From positions 372,001-436,000 of the forward strand of contig NZ_JANZXB010000003.1 in assembly GCF_025371035.1 (NCBI RefSeq): a stretch of DNA of 64,000 bases, written 5' to 3'. The notes below the pieces were generated by a model that ran no database searches, was not told where the DNA came from, and saw nothing but the letters and a program-made list of their open reading frames with translations. Below, piece after piece: positions 34,110 to 42,077 of the stretch. The translations under genes and the position numbers were made by a program. This DNA is from Sphingomonas sp. LC-1. Its GTDB lineage: Bacteria; Pseudomonadota; Alphaproteobacteria; Sphingomonadales; Sphingomonadaceae. The stretch's first letter is position 1; every line of letters starts with the position of its first letter.

Positions 34110-34703
34110 TCAGCTGCCGAAATTCACCTTGGGCGCATTCTCGGCCCCCGGCGTCGTCGCCTGATAGGGGGTGATCGGCTTGGCGCCGTAGAAGACCTTC
34201 GCCCCGATCGCGTCGGGGAAGGTGCGGATGCGGGTGTTATATTCCTGAACCGCGCCGTTATAGTCGCGGATCGCGATGTTGATGCGGTTCTCGGTCCCCT
34301 CGAGCTGGCTCATGAAGGTCTGGAAATTGTCCTGGCTCTTCAGGTTCGGATAGGCCTCGACATTGGCGAGCAGCCGGCCGAGCGAACCGCTGAGCTGGCC
34401 CTGGGCCGCCGCGAACTGCTGCATCTTGGCGGGGTCCGACAGGTCGTCGGCGCTGACCTGGACCGAGGTCGCCTTGGCGCGGGCGTTGACCACATCGGTC
34501 AGGATCGCCTTTTCGGACGCGGCGGCGCCCTTCACCGTCGCCTCCAGATTGGGGATCAGGTTGGCGCGGCGCTGATAGGCGGCCTGGACGTCGGCCCATT
34601 TCGCCTTCGCATTTTCCTCTGCCGTGGGCACGCTGTTCATGCCGCAGCCGGACAGGGCGACGGCCATCACGACCGGGGTCAGGGCAAGAACGGGACGACG
34701 CAT
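34110..34703 (-). CDS. lemA: LemA-family lipoprotein
   Basis: A 197-aa LemA protein. The N-terminal signal has a lipobox, LSGC (Cys20). The LemA core is recognisable: VQAAYQRRANLIPNLEATVK, EAYPNLKSQDNFQTFMSQLE, ENRINIAIRDYNGAVQEYN and FPDAIGAKVFYGAKP. GGAGGAA precedes the ATG at good spacing. It is the first gene of a four-gene operon and diverges from mscL. LemA-TPM operons are widespread and envelope-linked, with no agreed function. Confidence 0.93.
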   Translation of the reverse strand: MRRPVLALTPVVMAVALSGCGMNSVPTAEENAKAKWADVQAAYQRRANLIPNLEATVKGAAASEKAILTDVVNARAKATSVQVSADDLSDPAKMQQFAAAQGQLSGSLGRLLANVEAYPNLKSQDNFQTFMSQLEGTENRINIAIRDYNGAVQEYNTRIRTFPDAIGAKVFYGAKPITPYQATTPGAENAPKVNFGS

Positions 34704-34810
34704 TCGAATATTCCTCCGTCAACTGTCTCGGTCATATAAGACGCGCGTGTCTCTTGGCGAAGGGCAAAAGCGACGATAGCGTAAACTTCATCGAACAGAG
34801 GGAGTTGGCG

Positions 34811-35263
34811 ATGCTCAAGGAATTTCGTGCCTTCATCGCGCGAGGCAATGTGCTGGACCTGGCCGTGGCCGTCATCATCGGCGCGGCATTCAGCAAGATC
34901 GTGACCTCGCTGACCGATGACGTGCTGATGCCGATCATCGGCAAGGTCTTTGGCGGGCTGGATTTCTCCAGCTATTTCCTGCGCATGGGCCCGATTCCGG
35001 CCAATTATACCGGCTCGCTGAGCGACTATGCCGCGCTGAAGAAGGCGGGGGTGCCGCTGCTGGGTTACGGCGCGTTCGTGACTCAGGCGGTCAATTTCGT
35101 CATCGTCGCCTTCATCATCTTCCTGCTGGTCCGCACGGTGAATCGCGCGACGGCGCTCTTCGAGAAGGAAAAGGCACAGGCCGCCGCAGAGCCCAAGGCG
35201 GAGCCGACCGACATCGCGCTGCTTCGTGAAATTCGCGACGAACTGCGCGCACGGCGTTCCTGA
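34811..35263 (+). CDS. mscL: Large-conductance mechanosensitive channel
   Basis: A 150-aa MscL. The first helix segment LKEFRAFIARGNVLDLAVAV and IIGAAFSKIVTSLTDDVLMP are diagnostic. The periplasmic loop, second helix (AVNFVIVAFIIFLLV) and charged C-terminal bundle follow. The ATG at 34811 has GAGGGAG 6-7 bases upstream; a longer frame to 34754 lacks this. The channel releases solutes on osmotic downshock. A second channel gene (MscS type) and trehalose genes occur further along the window. Confidence 0.96.
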   Translation: MLKEFRAFIARGNVLDLAVAVIIGAAFSKIVTSLTDDVLMPIIGKVFGGLDFSSYFLRMGPIPANYTGSLSDYAALKKAGVPLLGYGAFVTQAVNFVIVAFIIFLLVRTVNRATALFEKEKAQAAAEPKAEPTDIALLREIRDELRARRS

Positions 35264-35285
35264 GCGTTCAAATCAGAAGATTGGT

Positions 35286-35412
35286 GTTCCCCGGCGAAGG
35301 CCGGGGCCCAGTTGCCATCAAGGCTGTGGGACGTGACAACCTTGCGTGGGAGGCGAACTTGTCCCGCTGCCGCCACTTCATTCCAGCTGGACCCCGGCCT
35401 TCGCCGGGGTGG
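35286..35412. repeat. Intergenic palindromic repeat, family D (copy 2)
   Basis: Left arm GTTCCCCGGCGAAGGCCGGG, right arm GACCCCGGCCTTCGCCGGGG, inverted. It lies between the convergent mscL and Rrf2 genes and may serve as their shared terminator. Confidence 0.8.
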
Positions 35413-35438
35413 CGCGGGGTTGGGTGAGGTGAAGACGT

Positions 35439-35870
35439 TTACGCCGCCGCCAGCTTCTTGGCGGTCGCATCCGCGAGGCTGGTGCCGTCGAGAATCCGCG
35501 CCGTCTCGTCCCGCACCCGCATCATCGCGTGGCGAATGGCGCAGTCCGCCTCGCTCTTGCAGTCGTTGCAAGGACGATATGCGGTGCGGCTGACACAGGG
35601 GACCAGCGCGAGCGGTCCCTCGATCGTGCGGATGATGTCGCCCAGCGAGATCAAGTGGGCGGGCCGTGCCAGACGGTATCCGCCCATCTTGCCCCGCTGG
35701 CTGTCGAGCAACTGCGCGCCCTTCAGATCGGCGAGGATCAGTTCCAGGAATTTGCGCGGCACATTCGCCTCGGTCGCGATGCGCGTCATCGAGGTCGGCG
35801 GACCGGCGGGCGGCATTTCCGCCAGGAACAGCATCGCGCGGAGCGCATAACGGGACCGCTGGGTCAACAT
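35439..35870 (-). CDS. Rrf2-family transcription regulator with cysteine cluster
   Basis: A 143-aa winged-helix regulator. The N-terminus, LTQRSRYALRAMLFLAE, and the recognition region RKFLELILADLKGAQLL with RGKMGGYRLAR are typical of Rrf2. It has four cysteines in CVSRTAYRPCNDCKSEADC, which could bind an Fe-S cluster as in IscR, NsrR or RirA. No isc, suf or cysteine genes are adjacent, so its regulon is not visible. It diverges from ssrA. Confidence 0.9.
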   Translation of the reverse strand: MLTQRSRYALRAMLFLAEMPPAGPPTSMTRIATEANVPRKFLELILADLKGAQLLDSQRGKMGGYRLARPAHLISLGDIIRTIEGPLALVPCVSRTAYRPCNDCKSEADCAIRHAMMRVRDETARILDGTSLADATAKKLAAA

Positions 35871-35910
35871 GGGTCCCCCATGGACCTAAAATGCGGCGAG
35901 CGAAAGGCAT

Positions 35911-35939
35911 TTGCGTAATCTTGTTCGGCTTCCTATATC
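35911..35939 (+). promoter_or_regulatory. ssrA promoter
   Basis: TTGCGT (35911-35916), a 17-base spacer and TATATC (35934-35939). Transcription would start about 35946-35947, exactly where the folded RNA begins. Confidence 0.65.
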
Positions 35940-35946
35940 GCTCCTT

Positions 35947-36295
35947 GCCGGGTTTCACCCGGCTATGACGATAAACTGCGGCGAGTAATAGACGCAGCGG
36001 ACCCGGGGGCAGTACCCGGCGGCTCCACCATAAAAGGTGGTGTATCTGGACACCGTTTCTGACGGGGCCGAACCAGGATCGACGTGTGTTGAAAAGCGCT
36101 GTTTTCGTTCGGAATGGGACCACCGCAACGGCCCATACACACAAGTGCCAACGATAACGAAGCACTCGCGATTGCGGCGTAATTGAGGGCCTCACGGCCT
36201 GAAGTTACTCCAAAATAGCGCGGTTGGACCGAACCGGGCAACAGAATCGGATTCCAGCGGTACGGGGAGCACCGGGCAACAGAAGCTCCCCACTT
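35947..36295 (+). ncRNA. ssrA: Two-piece (circularly permuted) tmRNA
   Basis: The acceptor piece comes first: a GCCGGGT/ACCCGGC hairpin (35947-35963), a T-arm region, and a 3' end CGGCTCCACCA at 36020-36030. A spacer of about 33 bases is then removed. The coding piece starts GGGGCCG at 36064 and pairs with CGGCTCC, with G-U at the third pair, the alanine identity element. The tag frame is 36147-36182 and reads ANDNEALAIAA followed by TAA. Later stems include GGGGAGC/GCTCCCC (36264-36291). The sequence ACCGGGCAACAGAA occurs twice (36233-36246, 36271-36284). This permuted form is standard for Alphaproteobacteria. The exact 3' end is estimated. Confidence 0.95.
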
Positions 36296-36327
36296 TCCTG
36301 AGATTTTGTGATGTTTGGGGTGCCTTG

Positions 36328-36424
36328 ACGGCCGTTCGTACGGAGCGAAGTCGAAGGGCACGGGCGACGCTCGCGGCGAGGCGATGGGGCGTGGCCTTCG
36401 ACTTCGCTCAGGCTGAACGGCGGT
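36328..36424. repeat. Intergenic palindromic repeat, family B (copy 5)
   Basis: Ends GCCGTTCGTACGGAGCGAAG and CTTCGCTCAGGCTGAACGGC, inverted. It lies between ssrA and a family-D copy. Confidence 0.75.
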
Positions 36425-36450
36425 GAGTGAGTGTGCTCCTCAATCTTCTT

Positions 36451-36572
36451 CGACCCCGGCGAAGGCCGGGGCCCAGGCTTCACTAGGCCGGTGGCGCACT
36501 ATTCGGTGCGGGGGAGGCAAGCTTCGACCCCGATTGTCCATCGCAACTGGACCCCGGCCTCCGCCGGGGTGG
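36451..36572. repeat. Intergenic palindromic repeat, family D (copy 3)
   Basis: Left arm CGACCCCGGCGAAGGCCGGG, right arm GACCCCGGCCTCCGCCGGGG, inverted. It ends 15 bases from the mutS stop and could terminate mutS. Confidence 0.78.
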
Positions 36573-36586
36573 AAGACGGGAGCGGG

Positions 36587-39175
36587 TTACCCCTCCCGCG
36601 CCAGTGCTTTCAACTTGTACAGCGCATCCAGCGCCTCGCGCGGCGACAGGCTGTCGACATCCAGCTTCTCCACCTCGGCCCGGATCGCGTCGCACTGTTC
36701 CTCCTCGGCCTGCGCGGCGGCGGCGAAGAGGGGGAGGTCGTCCAGCCCCGCCGCCAGCCCGCCGGTCTTGGCCCGGCCCGCCTCCAGCTTGGCGAGCACT
36801 GCCTTCGCACGCGCGACCGTCATCGGCGGCATGCCCGCAAGGCGTGCGACGGCCAGGCCATAGGAGCGATCCGCCGGGCCTTCGGACACCTCGTGCAGCA
36901 GGACCAGCTCGCCCTTCCACTCGCGCGCGCGGACATGGTGGAGCGACAGCGCCTCGCAGCGTTCCGCCAGCCGGGTCAGTTCGTGATAATGGGTCGCGAA
37001 CAGGCAGCGGCAGCGATTATCCTCGTGGATCGCCTCGACCACCGCCCAGGCGATGGCGAGGCCGTCATAGGTGGAGGTGCCGCGCCCCACTTCGTCCAGG
37101 ATGACGAAGCTGCGCGGGGTCGCCTGTGCCAGGATCGCGGCGGTCTCGACCATCTCGACCATGAAGGTGGAGCGCCCGCGCGCGAGATTGTCCGACGCGC
37201 CGACCCGGCTGAACAGCCGGTCGACCAGCCCGATCTTCGCCTGGGTGGCCGGGACATAGGAGCCGGCCTGCGCCAACACCGCGATCAATGCGTTTTGGCG
37301 CAGGAAGGTCGACTTGCCGCCCATGTTCGGGCCGGTGACCAGCCAGAGCCGCGAAGCCTCCGACAGCGAACAGTCATTGGCGACGAACCGCTCGCCCGAG
37401 CGCGCCACCGCCGCCTCGACCACCGGATGGCGGCCGCCCGTCACCTCGAAACAGCTATGGTCGACCAACTCGGGCCGCACCCAGCCGCCCTCGACCGCGC
37501 GTTCGGCCAGGCCGCTCGCCACGTCGAGCCGGGCGAGCGCGTCCGCCGTCGCGGCGATGGCTTCGCGCGAGGCCAGCGCGGCGGCGGTCAGTTCCTCCAG
37601 ATGCGCGGCCTCGGCGGCGAGCGCATGGGCACCGGCCTGTGCGACCTTGCTGGCGACCTCGTGCAGCTCGGGCGTGTTGAAGCGAACCACGCCCGCCAGC
37701 GTCTGGCGATGAGTGAAGCCCGAGTCCGGCTTCATCAGCGCATCGGCCGAGCGTGCGGGCACTTCGACATGATAGCCGAGCACGCCGTTGTGGCGGATCT
37801 TGAGCGCGGTGATGCCGGTCTTCTGGCGGAACTCCGCCTCCAGCGCGGCGATGGCGCGGCGGCCGCCTGCGCCCGCGTCGCGCAGATCGTCGAGCGCGAC
37901 GTCATAGCCCGCCGCGATATAGCCGCCCTCGCTTGCCTCGATCGGCGGGGAGGGGACCAGCGCGCGGCGCAGCAGGTCGATCAATTCGCCATGCCCGCGC
38001 AGGCGGGGCGTCGTCTCGCGCAACAGGGGAGGACCGTCGTTCAACTGTTCGGACAATGCCCAGGCCCCGTCGAGCCCGTCGCGCAACTGCCCCAGATCGC
38101 GGGGAGAGCCGCGCCCCGCTGCGATGCGCCCGATCGCCCGGCCGATATCGGGCAGCGCCCGCAGCGCCGCGCAAAGCCGCTCGCGAAGCGCGGTATCGTC
38201 ATGGAAATGCTGCACGAGGTCGAGCCGGGCCTCGATCGCGTCGCGGTCCATCAACGGCGCGCCGATATCACCGGCCAGCGCGCGCGCGCCTGCGCCCGTC
38301 ACCGTCCGGTCCACCGCGTCGAGCAACGAGCCCTTGCGCTGGCCGTTCGCGGTCTGGGTCAGCTCCAGGCTCTCGCGCGTCGCCGCATCGATCGCCATGG
38401 CTCCAGCCGCCTGCATCAATACCGGTGGGCGCAGGAAGGGCAGGGCGCCCTTGGCCGTATGGTCGAGATAGGCGACCAGACCGCCCGTTGCCGCCAGTCC
38501 GGCTCGGCTGAACTGTCCGAACCCGTCCAGTGTCGCGACGCCGTAGAGCCGCTTGAGCCGATCCTCGCCTTGACCGCTGTCGAAGGTCATGGACGGGCGC
38601 AGGCTCGTCGCGGCATCAGCGTGTGCGGCATTTTCGGCGGCGACGACTTCGGCGGCGGACAGGCGCGCGAGTTCGGCCCCCAGCGCATCCGCCTTCACGT
38701 CGATCACCACGAACCGCCCGGTCGAGATGTCGGCGGCGGCCAGCGCCACCGCGCCGCCCGCCTCGCCGATCGCGACGCACCAATTGTCGCACTTGGCGTC
38801 GAGCAGCGCTTCCTCGGTCAGCGTGCCTGCGGTCACAACGCGCACGATGCCGCGCGCGACCAGCGCCTTGGACCCGCCGCGCGCCTTGGCCTCGGCGGGC
38901 GTCTCGGTCTGCTCGGCGATGGCGACGCGGTGACCCGCCTTGATCAGCCGTTGCAGATAGGCGGTCGCGGCATGGACCGGCACGCCGCACATCGGGATCT
39001 TCTCACCCCCATGCTCCCCGCGCGAGGTCAGCGCGATGTCGAGCACGCCCGAGGCGATCCGCGCATCGTCGAAGAACAGCTCGAAAAAATCGCCCATGCG
39101 ATAGAAGAGCAGGCAATCCTCGGCCTCGGCCTTCAGCGTCAGATATTGCGCCATCATCGGGGTCGGGGTGGTCAT
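36587..39175 (-). CDS. mutS: DNA mismatch repair protein MutS
   Basis: An 862-aa MutS. The mismatch-recognition motif is FYRMGDFFELFFDDA (Phe-x-Glu present); the connector, lever and clamp regions follow; the ATPase has GPNMGGKST (Walker A), ILDEVGRGTSTYDGLAIAW (Walker B and signature) and FATHYHELTRLA. The C-terminal tail ends SPREALDALYKLKALAREG, the usual MutS end. It diverges from maeB. The 994-aa open frame opposite it is a shadow. Confidence 0.97.
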   Translation of the reverse strand: MTTPTPMMAQYLTLKAEAEDCLLFYRMGDFFELFFDDARIASGVLDIALTSRGEHGGEKIPMCGVPVHAATAYLQRLIKAGHRVAIAEQTETPAEAKARGGSKALVARGIVRVVTAGTLTEEALLDAKCDNWCVAIGEAGGAVALAAADISTGRFVVIDVKADALGAELARLSAAEVVAAENAAHADAATSLRPSMTFDSGQGEDRLKRLYGVATLDGFGQFSRAGLAATGGLVAYLDHTAKGALPFLRPPVLMQAAGAMAIDAATRESLELTQTANGQRKGSLLDAVDRTVTGAGARALAGDIGAPLMDRDAIEARLDLVQHFHDDTALRERLCAALRALPDIGRAIGRIAAGRGSPRDLGQLRDGLDGAWALSEQLNDGPPLLRETTPRLRGHGELIDLLRRALVPSPPIEASEGGYIAAGYDVALDDLRDAGAGGRRAIAALEAEFRQKTGITALKIRHNGVLGYHVEVPARSADALMKPDSGFTHRQTLAGVVRFNTPELHEVASKVAQAGAHALAAEAAHLEELTAAALASREAIAATADALARLDVASGLAERAVEGGWVRPELVDHSCFEVTGGRHPVVEAAVARSGERFVANDCSLSEASRLWLVTGPNMGGKSTFLRQNALIAVLAQAGSYVPATQAKIGLVDRLFSRVGASDNLARGRSTFMVEMVETAAILAQATPRSFVILDEVGRGTSTYDGLAIAWAVVEAIHEDNRCRCLFATHYHELTRLAERCEALSLHHVRAREWKGELVLLHEVSEGPADRSYGLAVARLAGMPPMTVARAKAVLAKLEAGRAKTGGLAAGLDDLPLFAAAAQAEEEQCDAIRAEVEKLDVDSLSPREALDALYKLKALAREG

Positions 39176-39490
39176 CGAGGCGTCTGTTCCAGAATCAAAA
39201 CGGCAGGATCGAGAGGGCCAGGCCGATCGCGGCGACCCGAACTGGTGGAATGGATGTCGGGCTATAGCGGGGCGGCCAAGGGCTGGCGAGGGGCCCCCGG
39301 GCCTGGCCGGTATTTCCTGTCGTCGATGGTGCAGTGCGGCATTGCAAGCACCTGCAACAGCTTAACTTCTAGCTTCGGCAAACCCGATGGCTTCGGCTGC
39401 AAAAGTGGCACGTGACAGGGTTGTCAGCCGTGTCCGAAAGCTTCAAGAGCCGTAACGTCATCACTATTCACAGCATCGAAGGCCGCGCGC
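39176..39490. promoter_or_regulatory. mutS-maeB divergent intergenic region with TGCA-type dyads
   Basis: A 315-base region without a gene. It contains TTGCA-AGCACC-TGCAA (39342-39357), preceded by another TGCA half-site at 39331 (TGCAGTGCGGCATTGCA), and TGACA-GGGT-TGTCA (39413-39426). Both dyads are nearer maeB and could be operators for it. No convincing -35/-10 pair was found. Confidence 0.35.
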
Positions 39491-41749
39491 ATGACCGACG
39501 AACCCACCGATCAGTTCTCCGAGCGCGAGGCCCTGCTGTTCCATTCCGAGGGACGGCCCGGCAAGATCGAGATCATCGCGTCCAAGCCGATGGCGACGCA
39601 GCGCGACCTGGCGCTGGCCTATTCGCCTGGCGTCGCGGTTCCGGTTCAGGCGATCGCCGACGATCCCGCCACCGCCTATGACTATACGGCCAAGGGCAAT
39701 CTGGTCGCCGTCATCTCGAACGGCACCGCGATCCTGGGGCTGGGCAATCTGGGCGCGCTCGCTTCCAAGCCGGTGATGGAGGGCAAGGCGGTGCTCTTCA
39801 AGCGCTTCGCCGATGTCGACTCGATCGATATCGAGCTGAAGACCGAGGATGTCGACCGGATCATCGACGCGATCGAGCTGATGGAGCCGAGCTTCGGCGG
39901 CATCAACCTGGAAGACATCAAGGCCCCCGAATGCTTCATCATCGAGCAGACGCTGCGCGAGCGGATGAACATCCCGGTCTTCCATGACGACCAGCACGGC
40001 ACCGCGATCATCTGCGCGGCGGGTCTCATCAACGCCTGTCTGCTGACCAAGCGGCGGCTGGACGAGATCAAGGTCGTCGTCAACGGCGCGGGCGCAGCGG
40101 CGATCGCCTGTACCGAGCTGATGAAGGCGATGGGCGTGCGCCACGACAATGTCATCATGTGCGACCGCACCGGCGTCATCTATCAGGGCCGCGACGACAT
40201 CAACCAATGGCAGTCGGCGCACGCCGCCGTCACCGACCGCCGCACCCTGACCGAAGCGCTGCACGGCGCCGACGTGTTCTTAGGGCTTTCGGCGGCGGGC
40301 GCGCTCAAGCCCGAAATGGTCAAGGACATGGCGCCCTCGCCGATCATCTTCGCGATGGCGAACCCGGAACCGGAAATCCGCCCCGAACTCGCCAAGGCGG
40401 CGCGCCCCGACGCGATCGTCGCGACCGGGCGGTCGGACTATCCGAACCAGGTCAACAACGTCATCGGCTTCCCCTTCATCTTCCGCGGTGCGCTCGACGT
40501 GCGCGCGACCGGCATCAATGACGAGATGAAGATCGCCGCCGCCAACGCGATCGCCGAACTGGCGCGGCAGCGGGTGCCGGAGGAAGTGGCGCTGGCCTAT
40601 GGCACGCAGCACAGCTTCGGCCCCGAATATATCATCCCCGCGCCGTTCGATCCGCGCCTGATGGAGCTGGTCCCCTCGGCAGTGGCGAAGGCGGCGATGG
40701 ATTCGGGCGTGGCGACGCGGCCGATCCTCGACATGGACGCCTATCGCCAGAAGCTGCGTGCGCGTCTCAACCCGACCACCTCGGTCCTGACGCTGGCCTA
40801 TGAGGGCGCCAAGGCGCACCCGAAGCGTGTGCTGTTCGCCGAGGGTGAGGAAGAGGTGGTGCTGCGCGCCGCCATCGCCTTCAAGGAGGGTGGCTATGGC
40901 ATTCCGGTGCTGGTCGGGCGCGACGACGTTTATGACCGTCTGGCCGCGCTGGGCGTCACCAACCCCAAGGAATATGAAGTCCATAACAGCCGCACCTCGG
41001 AGATGGTGCCGCAGATGGTCGACTTCCTCTATGAGCGGCTCCAGCGGCGCGGTTACCTGAAGCGCGATGCCGAGCGGCTGATCAACCAGGACCGCAACAT
41101 CTTCGGTTCGGTCATGCTGCAACTGGGAATGGCGGATGCGATGATCACCGGCATCACCCGCACCTATGCGCAGAGCTTCCGCGAGATTCGCCGGGTCATC
41201 GATCCGGTCGACGGCAAGGTGCCGTTCGGCATCCACCTGCTCGTCGGGCAGAGCCACACCGTCTTCATCGCCGACACCACGGTCAACGAACGCCCCTCCG
41301 CCGAGGAACTGGCCGACATCGCCGAGCGCACCGCGGCGGTGGCGCGCCGCATGGGGCATGAGCCGCGCGTGGCCTTCCTGTCCTATTCGACCTTCGGCAA
41401 TCCCGAGGGCCAGTGGATCGACAATATCCGCGACGGCGTGGCGGTGCTCGACAAGCGGCAGGTCGGTTTCGAATATGAAGGCGACATGGCCCCCGACGTC
41501 GCGCTGAACCCCAAGCAGATGGCGAACTTCCCCTTCTCGCGCCTGTCGGGTCCGGCGAACGTCCTCATCATGCCGGGTCTCCAGTCGGCCAATATCTCGG
41601 CCAAGCTGCTGCGCGAACTCGGCGGCGACAGCATGATCGGCCCGATGCTGATCGGTATGGAAAAGCCGGTGCAGATCGCGCCGATGACTTCGACCGCCGG
41701 TGACCTGGTCACGCTGGCGGTGCTGGCGGCGGGCGGCATCGCGCGCTGA
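39491..41749 (+). CDS. maeB: NADP-dependent malic enzyme with phosphotransacetylase-like domain
   Basis: A 752-aa MaeB that converts malate to pyruvate with NADPH formation. The malic enzyme part (about 1-430) has AYSPGVAVPVQAIADDP, NGTAILGLGNLGALASKPVM and FHDDQHGTAI, then the NADP-binding Rossmann region with NGAGAAAIAC. The C-terminal part (about 440-752) is phosphotransacetylase-like (FAEGEEEVVLRAA; LGMADAMITGITRTYAQSFR; GLQSANISAKLLRELGG) and is regulatory in known MaeB enzymes. Length is normal for the fusion. It ends in a strong terminator. Confidence 0.96.
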   Translation: MTDEPTDQFSEREALLFHSEGRPGKIEIIASKPMATQRDLALAYSPGVAVPVQAIADDPATAYDYTAKGNLVAVISNGTAILGLGNLGALASKPVMEGKAVLFKRFADVDSIDIELKTEDVDRIIDAIELMEPSFGGINLEDIKAPECFIIEQTLRERMNIPVFHDDQHGTAIICAAGLINACLLTKRRLDEIKVVVNGAGAAAIACTELMKAMGVRHDNVIMCDRTGVIYQGRDDINQWQSAHAAVTDRRTLTEALHGADVFLGLSAAGALKPEMVKDMAPSPIIFAMANPEPEIRPELAKAARPDAIVATGRSDYPNQVNNVIGFPFIFRGALDVRATGINDEMKIAAANAIAELARQRVPEEVALAYGTQHSFGPEYIIPAPFDPRLMELVPSAVAKAAMDSGVATRPILDMDAYRQKLRARLNPTTSVLTLAYEGAKAHPKRVLFAEGEEEVVLRAAIAFKEGGYGIPVLVGRDDVYDRLAALGVTNPKEYEVHNSRTSEMVPQMVDFLYERLQRRGYLKRDAERLINQDRNIFGSVMLQLGMADAMITGITRTYAQSFREIRRVIDPVDGKVPFGIHLLVGQSHTVFIADTTVNERPSAEELADIAERTAAVARRMGHEPRVAFLSYSTFGNPEGQWIDNIRDGVAVLDKRQVGFEYEGDMAPDVALNPKQMANFPFSRLSGPANVLIMPGLQSANISAKLLRELGGDSMIGPMLIGMEKPVQIAPMTSTAGDLVTLAVLAAGGIAR

Positions 41750-41774
41750 TCCTCGGCATTTAGGATAGCAAAAG

Positions 41775-41813
41775 GGGGGCTGGACGGCATAGGCTGTCCG
41801 GCCCCCTTTTTTT
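41775..41813 (+). terminator. Rho-independent terminator of maeB
   Basis: GGGGGCTGGAC (41775-41785) pairs with GTCCGGCCCCC (41796-41806) with one T-G pair and is followed by seven T residues (41807-41813). Confidence 0.9.
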
Positions 41814-41950
41814 CCTCCCCTGCAAGGGGAGGTGGCAGGGCGAAGCCCTGACGGAGGGGTGTCCCACTGTGCGAGGTTCCGCCATCCTCGCGAGTGGTGA
41901 CACCCCTCCACCAGCTTCGCTGCTCCCCCTCCCCTTGCAGGGGAGGAAAA
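41810..41950. repeat. Intergenic palindromic repeat, family A (copy 2)
   Basis: Perfect 23-base terminal inverted repeats (41810-41832 and 41928-41950) built on CCTCCCCTGCAAGGGGAGG, which is itself a near-palindrome. The inner part has GACGGAGGGGTGTC and its inverted partner GACACCCCTCCACCAG. This gives a 141-base element that can fold as one long hairpin. The 127 bases after it, up to the TonB-dependent receptor gene, hold nothing I recognise. Confidence 0.85.
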
Positions 41951-42077
41951 GTACGTGACCGCGAAGCCACAACGGTAGGCCGTCACAAACCGGTCATTAC
42001 GCTGTCGCCATGATGTCACGCACCGGCCCCATGCGCCCGCCTCATTGGGTTAACGAGCCATTTGGGGGCGAAACATC

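Noticed and set aside
35941-36300. tRNA gene ending in CCACCA
   Set aside because: The T-arm and CCA end belong to the acceptor piece of a permuted tmRNA; the tag frame and 5' piece follow.
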